This document shows positions 9,501 to 17,385 of a stretch of 64,000 bases of DNA, in pieces (position 1 is the stretch's first letter; each line of letters starts with the position of its first letter). Below the pieces are notes generated by a model, which saw only the letters and a program-made list of their open reading frames with translations, was not told where the DNA came from and searched no databases. This stretch comes from Fibrella aestuarina BUZ 2 (GTDB taxonomy: Bacteria > Bacteroidota > Bacteroidia > Cytophagales > Spirosomataceae), in assembly GCF_000331105.1 (NCBI RefSeq), contig NC_020054.1, positions 3,879,038-3,943,037 of the forward strand, read 5' to 3'. Made by a program: the position numbers and the translations under genes.

Positions 9501-9589
9501 CCGTCAACGGGATTTCGTCGTATGGGATCGATTACCTGAGCTATCCCAAAGCGCGTTCGTTCATCTTCGGCCTGAATCTCACGTTTTAG
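6527..9589 (+). CDS. SusC/RagA-type TonB-linked outer-membrane receptor
   Basis: TonB-dependent import channel of the outer membrane that works with the SusD-type lipoprotein encoded next. From ATG 6527 the protein is about 1020 residues. It has a signal peptide, a carboxypeptidase-regulatory-like domain (ITGRVTDATTNEALAGCSVVLKGTQRG, then a TDANGNYRI turn), the SusC linker with VVVIGYGT, a plug domain (GVNVTSASGEPGG, SITVRGPGG, PLFVLDGIPLDN, IEAIDVLKDASATAIYGARGANGV) and a large beta-barrel ending in a phenylalanine (SFIFGLNLTF). The ATG at 6527 is preferred over 6485 because it starts just before the signal sequence. No glycoside hydrolase, peptidase or sigma/anti-sigma pair adjoins the unit, so the imported oligomer cannot be predicted. 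Confidence 0.96.
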   Translation: MTCFYRFIPAVSSTARVGMWLGLLAATAMPPQVRGNGLHPNEPADLTIHRAQTNAEITITGRVTDATTNEALAGCSVVLKGTQRGATTDANGNYRIAVPNEEAVLVIGFIGFVSQEERVGNRTTINIALKPATADLSQVVVIGYGTTTKKDATGALKTVKSTDFNRGIINTPEQLLQGKVAGVNVTSASGEPGGRQSITVRGPGGVRTGSTPLFVLDGIPLDNSSTGGATNPLTFLNPQDIEAIDVLKDASATAIYGARGANGVILITTKKGKAGASNLTLSANIGLSSMARPIALFGPDEYRRQVAAVGGVVDDQKASTDWQREISRQATTQDYNLAFSGGAERLTYYGSVGVQNQEGILKNSKLNRYTGRFNASQKFLDDRLVLDVNLTASQTVNERPPIEGVIGAALSANPTYPAYDAKGAPAGYQAFTNPLITLALQKDITTTNRVVASVSPSFKITKDLVYKLNLGVDNATSTRDLQSLANLVPQQDGRLETTYRTNRNVLIENYFTYTKGWADHNLTALVGHSFQKFFVQERIWSINKFPISPIEPIYNPSLGQDLTLANNRPGGFALENELQSFFSRVNYQYKGRYLLTATVRADGSSKFGANNKYGVFPSFSAGWRLSEERFLQSGPFSDLKLRAGWGQTGNQEIPSKITQALFTSNVSNTTSYPLDGSTNYPAGTTYTRLANPDIQWEVSTQTDVGLDFGLLKGALTGSVDYFRKVSGKILLEVIPADPIQPAATYWTNVPDMTITNQGVELDLNYRYVSQRGLRFDLGGNVTFIKNEVKNSPYTVITSGSASGAGLTSATVNGYVNGQPIGTFFLREYIGIDEKGVSKYSDIDGDGIGGTDKDRIAAGSALPTRQYNINASVGYKGFDLTANFNGVSGNKIYDNTANAYFYKARLVKGLNGPAEALGEPNESINNSAPVSTRFLKDGSFFRLNNLSLGYNLDPKLIGMKGWIQNIRLSATGQNLFVITKYNGYDPEVNTDRTVNGISSYGIDYLSYPKARSFIFGLNLTF

Positions 9590-9673
9590 TCTGTCAACGC
9601 GCCACGTAGGTTCGTTCACTGACGTACCTGCCAACTCAGCAACGTACCTACGCCGGCTTTTCCTCATACACAC

Positions 9674-11341
9674 ATGAAAAAGTATCTGATTCTTTCGCTC
9701 ACCTTCGTCGGCCTGCTGATCCTGAACGGGTGCACCGACCTGACGGAAAATGTGCTCGACGAAGCGTCGGTGGCCGGCCTGACCGACAAGCAGGCCGCCG
9801 ATGGCAACATTGCGCCGGTGTATGCCCGCCTGCCTGACCTCTTCCTGCATACCAACTACTTCGCCATTCAGGAAATCTCGTCGGACGAGGCCATTCTGCC
9901 GTATCGCGGCGGCACCGACTGGGGCGACAACGGGATCTACATGGCGCTCCATCAGCACACGTCGACCAGCACAGACCCCAACATCCGGAGCACCTGGCTG
10001 CTGCTGGCGCAGGGTATCTCGCGCTCGATCACGGCGCTCAATACGCTGCCCAATATCAACGACGGCAACGTGAAGGTCTACATGGCCGAGGCGCGGGGCA
10101 TGCGGGCTTACTACAACATGCTGATGCTCGACCTGTTTGGGCTGGCATTCGGGAAAGATGATCCGCAGGGCACGTCACAGATCCTGCGGGGCGAACAGGC
10201 GCTGGACTACGTCAAAAGTGAGTTTCTGGCCGTGGAGCCCGATCTGCTCACAACGGTCGGCCCCGGCCGGCTGACGAAAGGGGCCGTTTGGGGCTTGCTG
10301 GCCCGCCTGTACCTGAACGCCGCCGTCTACCGCGATCGGTATGCCGCCACCATCAACTTCAAGGCCGAGGATATGGATAAGGTGATCGAATACACCGATA
10401 AAATCATCAATTCGGGGCAGTATCAGTTGTCGAAAGACTATTTCTCGGTGTTCAATTCAGACAACCACGATAACAAAGAGTTGATTTTCGCCGTCGATCA
10501 GCGCGCCGAACTGAACGGACATAACCGCCTGGCTTATTTCTCGATTTCGGGCGACCAGTTTCCGCTGCCTGCTTTCCCGGCCGCCAACGGTACCGATGGC
10601 CCGTCGATCACGCCCGATTTTTACCAGAGCTGGGCAACGGCCTACGCCCCGCAGGACCCCACGGTCGACCCGCGCTTTTTCAAGCAAAACTGGACAATCC
10701 CTGCCGACTCCTGCATTGCTGAAGCCAATTTTAACATGAACCGGGGTATTCTGCGCGGGCAACAATACGGCTTGCTTCGGGTCAATGGGGCGTTTGTGCG
10801 TTGTGGGGCCAACTACCGCGTGGGCAAGCTCTTCCACGTGACCCGCAACCGGCCGACGCTGCCCGTTACGTTTACCGAACAAGTGGATTTCAGCGTGGCG
10901 GGTAGCAACTACAACACGGGGTACCGGGTGTTGAAGTACGAATTCAGCAAGAAATCGCAGTCGGGTCGGAACCTCGGCGACGCGGATATTCCCATTGTCC
11001 GGTTGGCCGACGTGTACCTGATGCGGGCTGAGGCCAAACTGCGCAAGAGCAACGATGCTGCCAGCGCTTTGGCCGACGTGAACACCATCCGGGCTGCCCG
11101 CACCAACCCAGCACCCGCCCTGACGGCCATGAACCTGGATCTGTTGCTGCGGGAGCGCGGCTTCGAGCTGTATTGGGAAATGGTCCGCCGCACCGATCAG
11201 ATTCGCTTCGGCAAGTATGAAGGTACCTGGACTGAAAAAACAAATGCCGACCGGCAGAAACGCATCTTCCCAATCCCGCAAACGGCCATCGACGGGGCCT
11301 CTAACCTGCCGGGTTACCTAGTGCAAAATCCAGGCTACTAA
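9674..11341 (+). CDS. SusD/RagB-type nutrient-binding lipoprotein
   Basis: Surface-exposed substrate-binding lid of the SusCD complex. It has a lipoprotein signal (KKYLILSLTFVGLLILNGC, lipidated Cys near residue 20) followed by the helical TPR-like SusD fold: ARGMRAYYNMLMLDLFG, GAVWGLLARLYLNAAVY and the C-terminal DIPIVRLADVYLMRAEAKLRK and LLLRERGFELYWE motifs that define the RagB/SusD family. Length (555) is normal. It follows the SusC gene by 84 bp. That gap contains two direct copies of ACGTACCT, 20 bp apart (9622 and 9642). A strong hairpin at 11416-11462 probably ends the operon. Confidence 0.95.
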   Translation: MKKYLILSLTFVGLLILNGCTDLTENVLDEASVAGLTDKQAADGNIAPVYARLPDLFLHTNYFAIQEISSDEAILPYRGGTDWGDNGIYMALHQHTSTSTDPNIRSTWLLLAQGISRSITALNTLPNINDGNVKVYMAEARGMRAYYNMLMLDLFGLAFGKDDPQGTSQILRGEQALDYVKSEFLAVEPDLLTTVGPGRLTKGAVWGLLARLYLNAAVYRDRYAATINFKAEDMDKVIEYTDKIINSGQYQLSKDYFSVFNSDNHDNKELIFAVDQRAELNGHNRLAYFSISGDQFPLPAFPAANGTDGPSITPDFYQSWATAYAPQDPTVDPRFFKQNWTIPADSCIAEANFNMNRGILRGQQYGLLRVNGAFVRCGANYRVGKLFHVTRNRPTLPVTFTEQVDFSVAGSNYNTGYRVLKYEFSKKSQSGRNLGDADIPIVRLADVYLMRAEAKLRKSNDAASALADVNTIRAARTNPAPALTAMNLDLLLRERGFELYWEMVRRTDQIRFGKYEGTWTEKTNADRQKRIFPIPQTAIDGASNLPGYLVQNPGY

Positions 11342-11415
11342 GCTGATTGTCAGCTTGATGATCGGGACTCTATGCGTGCGCTCATCAGCCGGCAGTAAAG
11401 CCTAATTCCGTGTGT

Positions 11416-11462
11416 CGCGCCCGATAGCTGAGCCATGTCAGATCGCTCAGCTATCGGGCGCG
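11416..11462. terminator. Perfect 17-bp stem hairpin after susD-type gene
   Basis: The arm CGCGCCCGATAGCTGAG (11416-11432) and its exact reverse complement (11446-11462) flank a 13-nt loop. There is no T-tract on the plus side. It lies 75 bp after the SusD stop and 113 bp before the TPR lipoprotein gene, so it probably ends or processes the susCD mRNA. Confidence 0.6.
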
Positions 11463-11574
11463 TTGCGTATCCGCTTTGCTGCGAGTGGCACGGTGCAAAC
11501 TTATGGCCGAAATTTGTGGTATTCAGTATATCGGCTAACGACCCTGTTCATCGCCTCCTTTGTAGGTATCACCC

Positions 11575-12669
11575 ATGCACGCTGCACATACCGTATCCGG
11601 CAACGTACCCAGCCAATCGCTATTCTCTCGTCCTGCTTCGCGCCTTCACTGGTTGTTGGGGTGTTGTTTACTGGCCTTGCTGTTGAGCCTCACGGCCTGC
11701 ACCGACCGTACCGACGAAGCCGCGCAATTTTTCCTGCGGGGTAACGTGCAGTTGCAGAAACGGGAATACAAAGAGGCGATTCGGTTCTACACCGAAGCCA
11801 TTGAGAAAAAGAGCGATTTTGCCGACGCCTACAGCAACCGGGGGCTAGCCAAGTTCCGGGATGGACAAGTGGAGCAGGCACTGGCCGATTTTACCAAAGC
11901 CATCGATACCGATACCGATTTTGGCGCGGCCTACCTCAACCGGGCCGATGCCTACCTGTCGCAGGGCAACGCTCAACGCGCGCTAACGGATCTACTGCGC
12001 ATTGAGCAAACGTACCGCGACTCCACGTTTTTCCAGACGCGGCTGGGCGAAGCGTATGCCGGGCTTAACAAGCAGGCCCAGGCGCAGGCGGCCTTCGACA
12101 AGGCGCTGCTGATCGATCCGGCCAACGTGGAGGCGTTGGTGAACCGGGCGGCGCTGGCTTTCAGTCAGAAACAGTACGACAGCGCGAAAACTGATCTGCA
12201 AAAAGCGCTCAAACTGAACCCTAATCAGCCCGAAGCGCTGAATAACTACGCGCTGGTGTCGGCCCAGACAAAAAACTACCCCGACGCGTTAGCGCTGATC
12301 GAGCGGGCGCTGGCTCAGAAACCCGATCAACCGTACTACCTGAACAACAAAGGGTATTTTCTGCTTCAACTGAACCGCCCTGCCGAGGCCCTGCCGCTGC
12401 TGCGCGAAGCGCTTCGCCTCAACGACCAAAATGCCTGGGCGCACCGGAATCTGGGGCTGTATTGGTTGCGTCAACGGAACGCCAAAGAAGCCTTGGCGGC
12501 ATTGCAACAGGCCGAACGCCTGGACCCCTCCGTTGATCAATTGTATACGTACCTGGGGCAGGCCCAACAGGCGTTGGGTAGCCAGTCAGCGGCCTGCGAG
12601 GCCTGGCAGCGGGGCGTTCAGGCGGGTGATGAGGAGGCGCGGTCATTGGCGACCCAATTCTGTCGGTAA
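11575..12669 (+). CDS. TPR-repeat lipoprotein
   Basis: Predicted envelope lipoprotein made almost wholly of tetratricopeptide repeats. After an unusually long n-region there is a hydrophobic stretch ending in the lipobox LSLTAC (Cys about residue 42). About eight 34-residue TPR units follow (for example AIRFYTEAIEKKSDFADAYS, ALADFTKAIDTDTDFGAAYL, AKTDLQKALKLNPNQPEALN, ALPLLREALRLNDQNAWAHR). TPR proteins bind other proteins; the partner is unknown. The long leader makes the start uncertain, since a start nearer the hydrophobic core would give a more standard signal. The gene is separated from susCD by a hairpin and is probably transcribed on its own. Confidence 0.85.
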   Translation: MHAAHTVSGNVPSQSLFSRPASRLHWLLGCCLLALLLSLTACTDRTDEAAQFFLRGNVQLQKREYKEAIRFYTEAIEKKSDFADAYSNRGLAKFRDGQVEQALADFTKAIDTDTDFGAAYLNRADAYLSQGNAQRALTDLLRIEQTYRDSTFFQTRLGEAYAGLNKQAQAQAAFDKALLIDPANVEALVNRAALAFSQKQYDSAKTDLQKALKLNPNQPEALNNYALVSAQTKNYPDALALIERALAQKPDQPYYLNNKGYFLLQLNRPAEALPLLREALRLNDQNAWAHRNLGLYWLRQRNAKEALAALQQAERLDPSVDQLYTYLGQAQQALGSQSAACEAWQRGVQAGDEEARSLATQFCR

Positions 12670-12763
12670 ACAGTACGGTCTAAGCTATACTGTATAGGTC
12701 GAATTACTAGGAAATCTGCAGGGGGGTATTGTAAAACATATGATATTTTATTTATTTTGTAGA

Positions 12764-12787
12764 GCGTTAGCTGAACAAACCTAACGC
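12764..12787. terminator. Short hairpin between convergent TPR gene and menD
   Basis: GCGTTAG (12764-12770) pairs with CTAACGC (12781-12787) across a 10-nt loop, just after an AT-rich segment (TATGATATTTTATTTATTTT) in the 215-bp gap between the convergent genes. Weak evidence for termination. Confidence 0.3.
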
Positions 12788-12884
12788 AATGCTTTATCCA
12801 ACTCCTGCTTATGGGTGCGTTTGGCCTCTCGTAGTGCTGAACGCCCCTTTTTTTATCGCTACATCAGCGCAATCGCGTTGACGA

Positions 12885-14615
12885 CTAGGACTTGACCAAC
12901 TGCTTATAGGCCGCAAAAGCCGATTTGTTCACATACTTGTCGGTGCTGATTTCCAGCAGTTTAGGTCGGGTAGCGGGTGCGAAAAACGTAGCCAGTGCCT
13001 TGGCAAGCGACGCACGATCAGCTACCTGTGCATAGTCGACGTCATGATCGGCGCAGGTACGTTCGGCGGTGAGCGCGTGCGGCGTTTCAAAGTATGTTTC
13101 AAGTTCGGGCTGCTGCCCCGAACCGTCGATCATCCGGAAAATATGGCCACTCGCGTTGTTGAGCAAAACAATGCGCAGATTGGCGGGCAAATCGCGCTGC
13201 CAGAGCGCATTCCGATCGTAGAAAAACGCAATGTCGCCAATCAGCACGGTCACGAGCGACGTGGTTTGGGTGGCGGCGCCGACGGCGGTACTCAAACAGC
13301 CGTCGATCCCGCTTACGCCCCGATTCGACCAGACACGTACCTGCTGCCGGGCATCCAGCCCGCACAGGTTGGCGTAGCGCACGGGCATGCTGTTGGCCAG
13401 GTGCAGGTGTGACCCCGTGGGCAACTGCTCGAGCAACTGTTGGGTGGCTACCCAGTCGGTAAACGGTGCGTTGCTCAACGACAGCTCAACGACCCGCCGG
13501 GCAGCCTGATCGGCGCCCTGCCAATTGCTGAGAAATTCGCCATCGTCCTCATCATCAGCCCCTTCCCGGAATCGTTTGTAATCGATATCGTCGAACAGTT
13601 TGGCGAAAAAGGCCAGGGGTTCCATCGGGATCACCGTCGTCAGGGAGCGGAACGGGTCGATAATCCGGTCGTCGGTGGCCGAAATGTGCCAGTGCCGTAC
13701 CGCCGGATAGCGCCGGAAGTAAGTTTTGAGGTTTCGCGCCAGAAAGCCGTTGCCAAACGTCACGAGCAAATCGGGCCGAAGCTCTTCCAGCACGTCTTCG
13801 TCGATCTGGGCTAGCAGGGTATCGGTTTGGGTGATGAAGCCCGCCTCGTTCCGGCCCAGGTTACTGAGGATCTCGCCAGCAACGGGGATCAGTTGTTCGG
13901 TGCTGATTTTCGCCAGCAAGCCTGCCAAGGCCTCGTCATACGGCGACTGTCCTGCCAGAATCAGCTTCCGGTCGGTGGCTTCCCATTCATTCAGCAGCGC
14001 ATGCCAGGTAGTAGGAGGGAGGGTCGTCTCGGTTGGAAGGTTCGTGATGACCCGACCGCGCTCGTACCGGAATGTTTCGTCGGCTTTCGGGTAAAAAGGC
14101 TCCCGCACAGGTACGTTCACGTGCACCGGCCCCGCCGCGCCCGATAGGCTCAGGGTATACGCTTCATTGATGGTACGTTCGATAAACCAACGGGCGTCGG
14201 CATGCTCGTAGTCGGCCGGAAGGTCGTAACTGCGCTTGACGTGCGAGCCGAAAAGCCCAACCTGATCGATGGTTTGGCCGTCCTGCTGGTACAGCCACTC
14301 GTGGGGGCGATCGGCGGTAAGCAACAGCAGGGGTACGTGCTGAAAATAAGCCTCGACCACCGCCGGACTCAAGTTATAGACCGCACTGCCCGACGTGCAG
14401 ATGATGGCGACGGGCTGACGAAGTTGCTGCGCCATACCCAGCGCGGTGAAACCAGCCGTTCGCTCGTCGGGCACGACACGTACCTGCAAACCCGGATGCC
14501 GGGCAACGGCCAGCGTCAGCGGTGCCGACCGTGAGCCCGGCGACACCACTACGTGGCGCAATCCCTGCTGATGCAGCAATTCGACTAGGTTAACAATGGG
14601 CTGAAGAATCGGCAT
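12885..14615 (-). CDS. menD: 2-succinyl-5-enolpyruvyl-6-hydroxy-3-cyclohexene-1-carboxylate synthase
   Basis: Thiamine-diphosphate enzyme that joins isochorismate and 2-oxoglutarate (with loss of CO2) in menaquinone synthesis, in the cytoplasm. Length (576) matches MenD. The N-terminal domain shows the cofactor-activating glutamate region (VVSPGSRSAPLTLAVA, VPDERTAGFTALGMAQ, ICTSGSAVYNLSPAVVEA). PHEW in TADRPHEWLYQQDGQTIDQVGLFG is highly typical of MenD. The C-terminal ThDP domain has NRGVSGIDGCLSTAVGAA, VLIGDIAFFYDRNAL and LNNASGHIFRMIDG. Menaquinone is the expected quinone of Bacteroidota. No other men gene is in the window. The start ATG gives the usual PILQPIVNLVELL leader, with a TCTCTTTG box only 5 bp upstream. 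Confidence 0.97.
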   Translation of the reverse strand: MPILQPIVNLVELLHQQGLRHVVVSPGSRSAPLTLAVARHPGLQVRVVPDERTAGFTALGMAQQLRQPVAIICTSGSAVYNLSPAVVEAYFQHVPLLLLTADRPHEWLYQQDGQTIDQVGLFGSHVKRSYDLPADYEHADARWFIERTINEAYTLSLSGAAGPVHVNVPVREPFYPKADETFRYERGRVITNLPTETTLPPTTWHALLNEWEATDRKLILAGQSPYDEALAGLLAKISTEQLIPVAGEILSNLGRNEAGFITQTDTLLAQIDEDVLEELRPDLLVTFGNGFLARNLKTYFRRYPAVRHWHISATDDRIIDPFRSLTTVIPMEPLAFFAKLFDDIDYKRFREGADDEDDGEFLSNWQGADQAARRVVELSLSNAPFTDWVATQQLLEQLPTGSHLHLANSMPVRYANLCGLDARQQVRVWSNRGVSGIDGCLSTAVGAATQTTSLVTVLIGDIAFFYDRNALWQRDLPANLRIVLLNNASGHIFRMIDGSGQQPELETYFETPHALTAERTCADHDVDYAQVADRASLAKALATFFAPATRPKLLEISTDKYVNKSAFAAYKQLVKS

Positions 14616-14663
14616 GGTCGCAAAGAGAGCAGAAGGTGGTTGGGATGAGCCGCGCCGCCGGGC

Positions 14664-15077
14664 CTAGACGGACATGCCCAATTTAACAATGAGTTCGAAC
14701 TCATCGGGCCGGATGGGCATTACCGACAGGCGCGATTGTTTAATCAGGGCGATGTTTCCCAGCATGGGTTCGGCTTTGATCTGCGCCAGCGATACCGGTC
14801 GGGTCAGTGGCATCACGGGTTCCAGTTCTACCACCCGCCACCGCGGATCGTCGGGGGCTGTTGGGTCTGGATACGCTTCCCGAACAACGGTGGCAAGACC
14901 AACCACGCCAGGGTTGGTAACACTGTGATAGAAGAGCACCTGATCGCCAACCTGCATGGCCACAAGGTTGTTTCGGGCCTGATAATTTCGGACGCCATCC
15001 CAGACGGCCCGACCCTGGGCCGTGAAATGAGACCAGCCATACTTGTCTGGCTCGGACTTAACTAACCAATAATTCAT
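14664..15077 (-). CDS. EVE domain-containing protein
   Basis: Small (137 residues) single-domain protein of the EVE/PUA-like fold, related to thymocyte nuclear protein 1. These domains bind modified bases in DNA or RNA. Landmarks: NYWLVKSEPDKYGW at the N-terminus, AVWDGVRNYQARNNL, GDQVLFYHS, GVVGLATVVREAYPDPTA and the C-terminal PIRPDEFELIVKLG. I used ATG 15077 because the conserved domain starts directly at NYWLVKSEP; the upstream extension to 15119 is unlikely. It sits 48 bp upstream of menD on the same strand, which looks incidental rather than functional. The cellular target is unknown. Confidence 0.92.
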   Translation of the reverse strand: MNYWLVKSEPDKYGWSHFTAQGRAVWDGVRNYQARNNLVAMQVGDQVLFYHSVTNPGVVGLATVVREAYPDPTAPDDPRWRVVELEPVMPLTRPVSLAQIKAEPMLGNIALIKQSRLSVMPIRPDEFELIVKLGMSV

Positions 15078-15385
15078 GTATGATGGAAGGGGACCGACTA
15101 ATCCCTCCGCCAGAACCAACGGCCTGAAGCCACAAACCGATGGAGCCGCGGAAAATTACCTAAAGCTAAGGCTACCTAACACTGTAAACCTGTTGATAAC
15201 CAACGCATAAGGAAGTGAACCGAAAATTGAATAATACTCGTCCGGCCACCGCCGTTCGTTGCCTTGACGGACGAATTAGGCCGTCGCGGCATGGAAATTA
15301 GCCATTCATTAACCGTTGGCAAGCACGCTATATACAGCAACGTGTGACTACCAACGGCTGATGAACCGGTCGATGACGCAGACGG
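15078..15385. other. Intergenic region, no gene seen
   Basis: 308 bp between the EVE gene start and the DinB stop, both on the minus strand. It holds a weak stem, TCGTCCG (15238-15244) with CGGACGA (15268-15274), that could end the dinB-type transcript, and presumably the EVE promoter. I see no ORF with coding character and no RNA gene. Confidence 0.5.
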
Positions 15386-15964
15386 TTAGTAGTAATCTTC
15401 GCGGTCGTATTGATCTCCGTAGGTAGAGCCGAAATCGTCTTCATCGCGGAAGCGGCTGGTACCCGCCCCTTTGAAGGTCAAGGCTTTTTTCAAAATCTGA
15501 ATCTGCCCGGCGTGATAAGTATCGTGGTTGACAATCCCGTGCAGCAGATCGTAGTAGGTATAGTCACGGCCCGGCACGATGTCTTCCAGAAACTCGTCGT
15601 CGTCGCGCTTGTCAAGCTCATTAATGAGTTCTTCCTGGCTCAGGCTCAACTCCATCTGAAGGGCTTCCCACTCGAAATCGTCGATTTTGTCGGGAAACTG
15701 ACCGAAGTTTTTCTCCGGGGTAAGAATATCAAACGTGGCGTCGCCCTGCATTTTCTTCACGCAGAAAATCCGCCAGCTTGTCATATGGAAGATCAATTCA
15801 GCAATGGAGTGGGTATTGGGCGTGATTCGCTGACTGGCCATATCGGGCGTAACGTCCTGCATAACCGCCGCTACAGAGGGGCCATGCCAGGCTTCTTCGC
15901 CTTCGTAGGTGGTATTGAGCAAATCAATTATACGCAGTAATTCGTCGTTGTTAGGTTGTTCCAT
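15386..15964 (-). CDS. DinB-like protein (DinB/YfiT four-helix metal protein)
   Basis: Cytoplasmic four-helix bundle of the DinB superfamily (192 residues), which includes metal-dependent thiol transferases and hydrolases. The three-histidine metal site is recognisable: H in NTHSIAELIFHMTSW (about residues 52-60) and the closing HDTYHAGQIQILKKA motif near residues 147-161. Family members typically begin with a helix carrying an L-x-x-T-Y-E-G-E-E-A-W-H-G-P-S pattern, present here at about residues 16-30. The substrate is unknown; in some Firmicutes relatives are bacillithiol transferases. It stands alone on the minus strand between the ybbR cluster and the EVE gene. Confidence 0.88.
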   Translation of the reverse strand: MEQPNNDELLRIIDLLNTTYEGEEAWHGPSVAAVMQDVTPDMASQRITPNTHSIAELIFHMTSWRIFCVKKMQGDATFDILTPEKNFGQFPDKIDDFEWEALQMELSLSQEELINELDKRDDDEFLEDIVPGRDYTYYDLLHGIVNHDTYHAGQIQILKKALTFKGAGTSRFRDEDDFGSTYGDQYDREDYY

Positions 15965-16282
15965 TTGGCTCTGGACTTACTAAGATGGTTGAACTAGTCG
16001 CCGTCGTTTTAGGTACGTTACCAGTAGGCTATAGGATAGTGTGCCGTTGACTGAAGTGGTAGCCGACCCGCCCCAAGATGAGGGCTTTTCATAGTCAAGA
16101 AACCACAAAGTACAGAGCACTGTTCAGCCGTAGGCTACTTATTAAAATTTCGAGCGAAGGATAAAGCGCTCACTGCGAGCTTATTGTGAAAATTGTCGGC
16201 CGGATGCCTACTTGTTTGTACGTATGTGCCCAATAAAGTAACCCCGGGAGCCTGTTCAAGCATCCCGGGGTTGCTCATGTGC
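15965..16282. other. Intergenic region with the ybbR terminator, no gene seen
   Basis: 318 bp between the YbbR stop and the DinB start on the same (minus) strand. Apart from the hairpin at 16240-16272 I see no structured RNA and no convincing ORF. A copy of the window-wide word GGTACGT occurs near 16011. Confidence 0.5.
16240..16272 (-). terminator. Hairpin downstream of ybbR-like gene
   Basis: AACCCCGGG (16240-16248) pairs perfectly with CCCGGGGTT (16264-16272) around a 15-nt loop, 10 bp past the YbbR stop on the minus strand. The downstream T-rich stretch is weak (ACTTTATT). Confidence 0.55.
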
Positions 16283-16984
16283 TTATTTTTTGATTGGCGA
16301 TAAGAGCTCGGCCACTTCAAAGCTAACGAAGACTTTATCGCTGCTCCGTTGCACCAACGGATGTCGAAGCGCCATTAACGGCAACTCTTCGTCGTAATTG
16401 TCGGCGATTCGTCGGCCGGGAATCTTCACCAGCATGGTGTCAGAAAAACCCCTCAGCAACCGGGCCGGGCCCTGCACGGTGATGGTCGATGGATTCAAAT
16501 TAATCACGCTCGATACCACGTACCTGGGCAACAGGTCAATATGAGCGCTGTCGGGAACGAGCCGGATGGTCTTGGTTATACGGCGGTCGAACCCCATCTC
16601 CAGGGTATCGGCCACCACATAGTTTACTTTAAGATGCTTGATCTGCTCCGCCAGGGCGGCAGTCATTGCCGACGTGTTGATGATTGAGGCCCGCATCGGG
16701 TTCCGTACTTCGTAGCTAACCGGTTCTGTTCGGAAGGGAAGCCACGACAGGCGGAGGAGGTTCCAGCCGTCGCCCGATACGTTCACACGAACCGTACGGG
16801 GCAGCGCAGTCACCGGCACATAAAGCGAATCGTTAAAACTGAACTGAATGGGATACTCCACATTGAGCGAATACCCATCTTTATTCAACGCGTTGAGGAG
16901 CCAGAAAAGACCAGCAGCCAACAAGCAGATCAACCATTTACTTATCTGGAACGGTCGTTTAGATTCGTCCTGATTAGGCTGCAT
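16283..16984 (-). CDS. YbbR-like domain membrane-anchored protein
   Basis: Single-pass membrane protein with an extracytoplasmic region of YbbR-like repeats (233 residues). It has a short cytoplasmic N-terminus, a transmembrane helix (WLICLLAAGLFWLLNAL, about residues 18-34) and beta-rich repeats such as LPRTVRVNVSGDGWNL and NLNPSTITVQGPARLL. In Firmicutes YbbR/CdaR proteins regulate the diadenylate cyclase CdaA. Bacteroidota members instead sit after yajC and their role is not settled. Here it follows yajC by 35 bp on the same strand and is the last gene of the nusB-ytxH-DUF1573-yajC-ybbR run. coaE, a frequent next gene in this order in relatives, is absent. Confidence 0.85.
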   Translation of the reverse strand: MQPNQDESKRPFQISKWLICLLAAGLFWLLNALNKDGYSLNVEYPIQFSFNDSLYVPVTALPRTVRVNVSGDGWNLLRLSWLPFRTEPVSYEVRNPMRASIINTSAMTAALAEQIKHLKVNYVVADTLEMGFDRRITKTIRLVPDSAHIDLLPRYVVSSVINLNPSTITVQGPARLLRGFSDTMLVKIPGRRIADNYDEELPLMALRHPLVQRSSDKVFVSFEVAELLSPIKK

Positions 16985-17019
16985 ATCCTTTGTGTAAGGT
17001 CTGGAAGAAGCCGAAGGCC

Positions 17020-17331
17020 CTAAGCCGCTTTCTCGGGCTCAGTTTTCGTCGTTGCCTCCCGTGAAATGGCCGATTTTTCAAATGTCAGCTTAACGCCCCG
17101 GTCAACTTCAACCACCACTGTCGTGCCTTCAACCGCAACGATCTTGCCGTGCAGGCCACCGATGGTAACCACGTTGTCTCCCTTTTTCAGGTTGTTGACG
17201 AAATTCTTCTGGTCTTTCTGTTTTTGTTGTTGCGGCCGGATCATGAAAAAATACATGACCCCCAACACGCCAATCCAAAGCGCAATGGTGAAATATTGCG
17301 AGCCCTGAGCCTGCAAGAGAAGTGAAAGCAT
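17020..17331 (-). CDS. yajC: Preprotein translocase accessory subunit YajC
   Basis: Inner-membrane accessory subunit of the SecDF-YajC complex that assists Sec-dependent export. It is short (103 residues), with one N-terminal membrane helix (FTIALWIGVLGVMYFFMI) followed directly by the family signature RPQQQKQKDQKNFVNNLKKG and a small cytoplasmic beta domain (GDNVVTIGGLHGKIVAVEGTTVVVEVDRGVKLTFEKSAI). The start codon lies only about 8 nt after the T-rich tail of a hairpin (17337-17377), so the gene may have its own promoter or be subject to read-through control from the DUF1573 gene upstream. secDF is not in the window. Confidence 0.96.
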   Translation of the reverse strand: MLSLLLQAQGSQYFTIALWIGVLGVMYFFMIRPQQQKQKDQKNFVNNLKKGDNVVTIGGLHGKIVAVEGTTVVVEVDRGVKLTFEKSAISREATTKTEPEKAA

Positions 17332-17336
17332 GGTTG

Positions 17337-17377
17337 TTGAAAAATAAACGCCCGGCTACCAACGTAGCAGCCGGGCG
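17337..17377 (-). terminator. Intrinsic terminator directly upstream of yajC
   Basis: On the minus strand CGCCCGGCT pairs with AGCCGGGCG (17369-17377 with 17349-17357) around an 11-nt loop and is followed by TTTATTTTT. This is a canonical rho-independent terminator placed in the 54-bp gap between the DUF1573 stop and the yajC start. Confidence 0.7.
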
Positions 17378-17385
17378 CGTTTGAA

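Noticed and set aside
8273..9958. A 561-codon open frame antisense to susC and the susC-susD gap
   Set aside because: Composition is typical of antisense shadows in high-GC genes, and it covers conserved SusC barrel sequence. No family resemblance.
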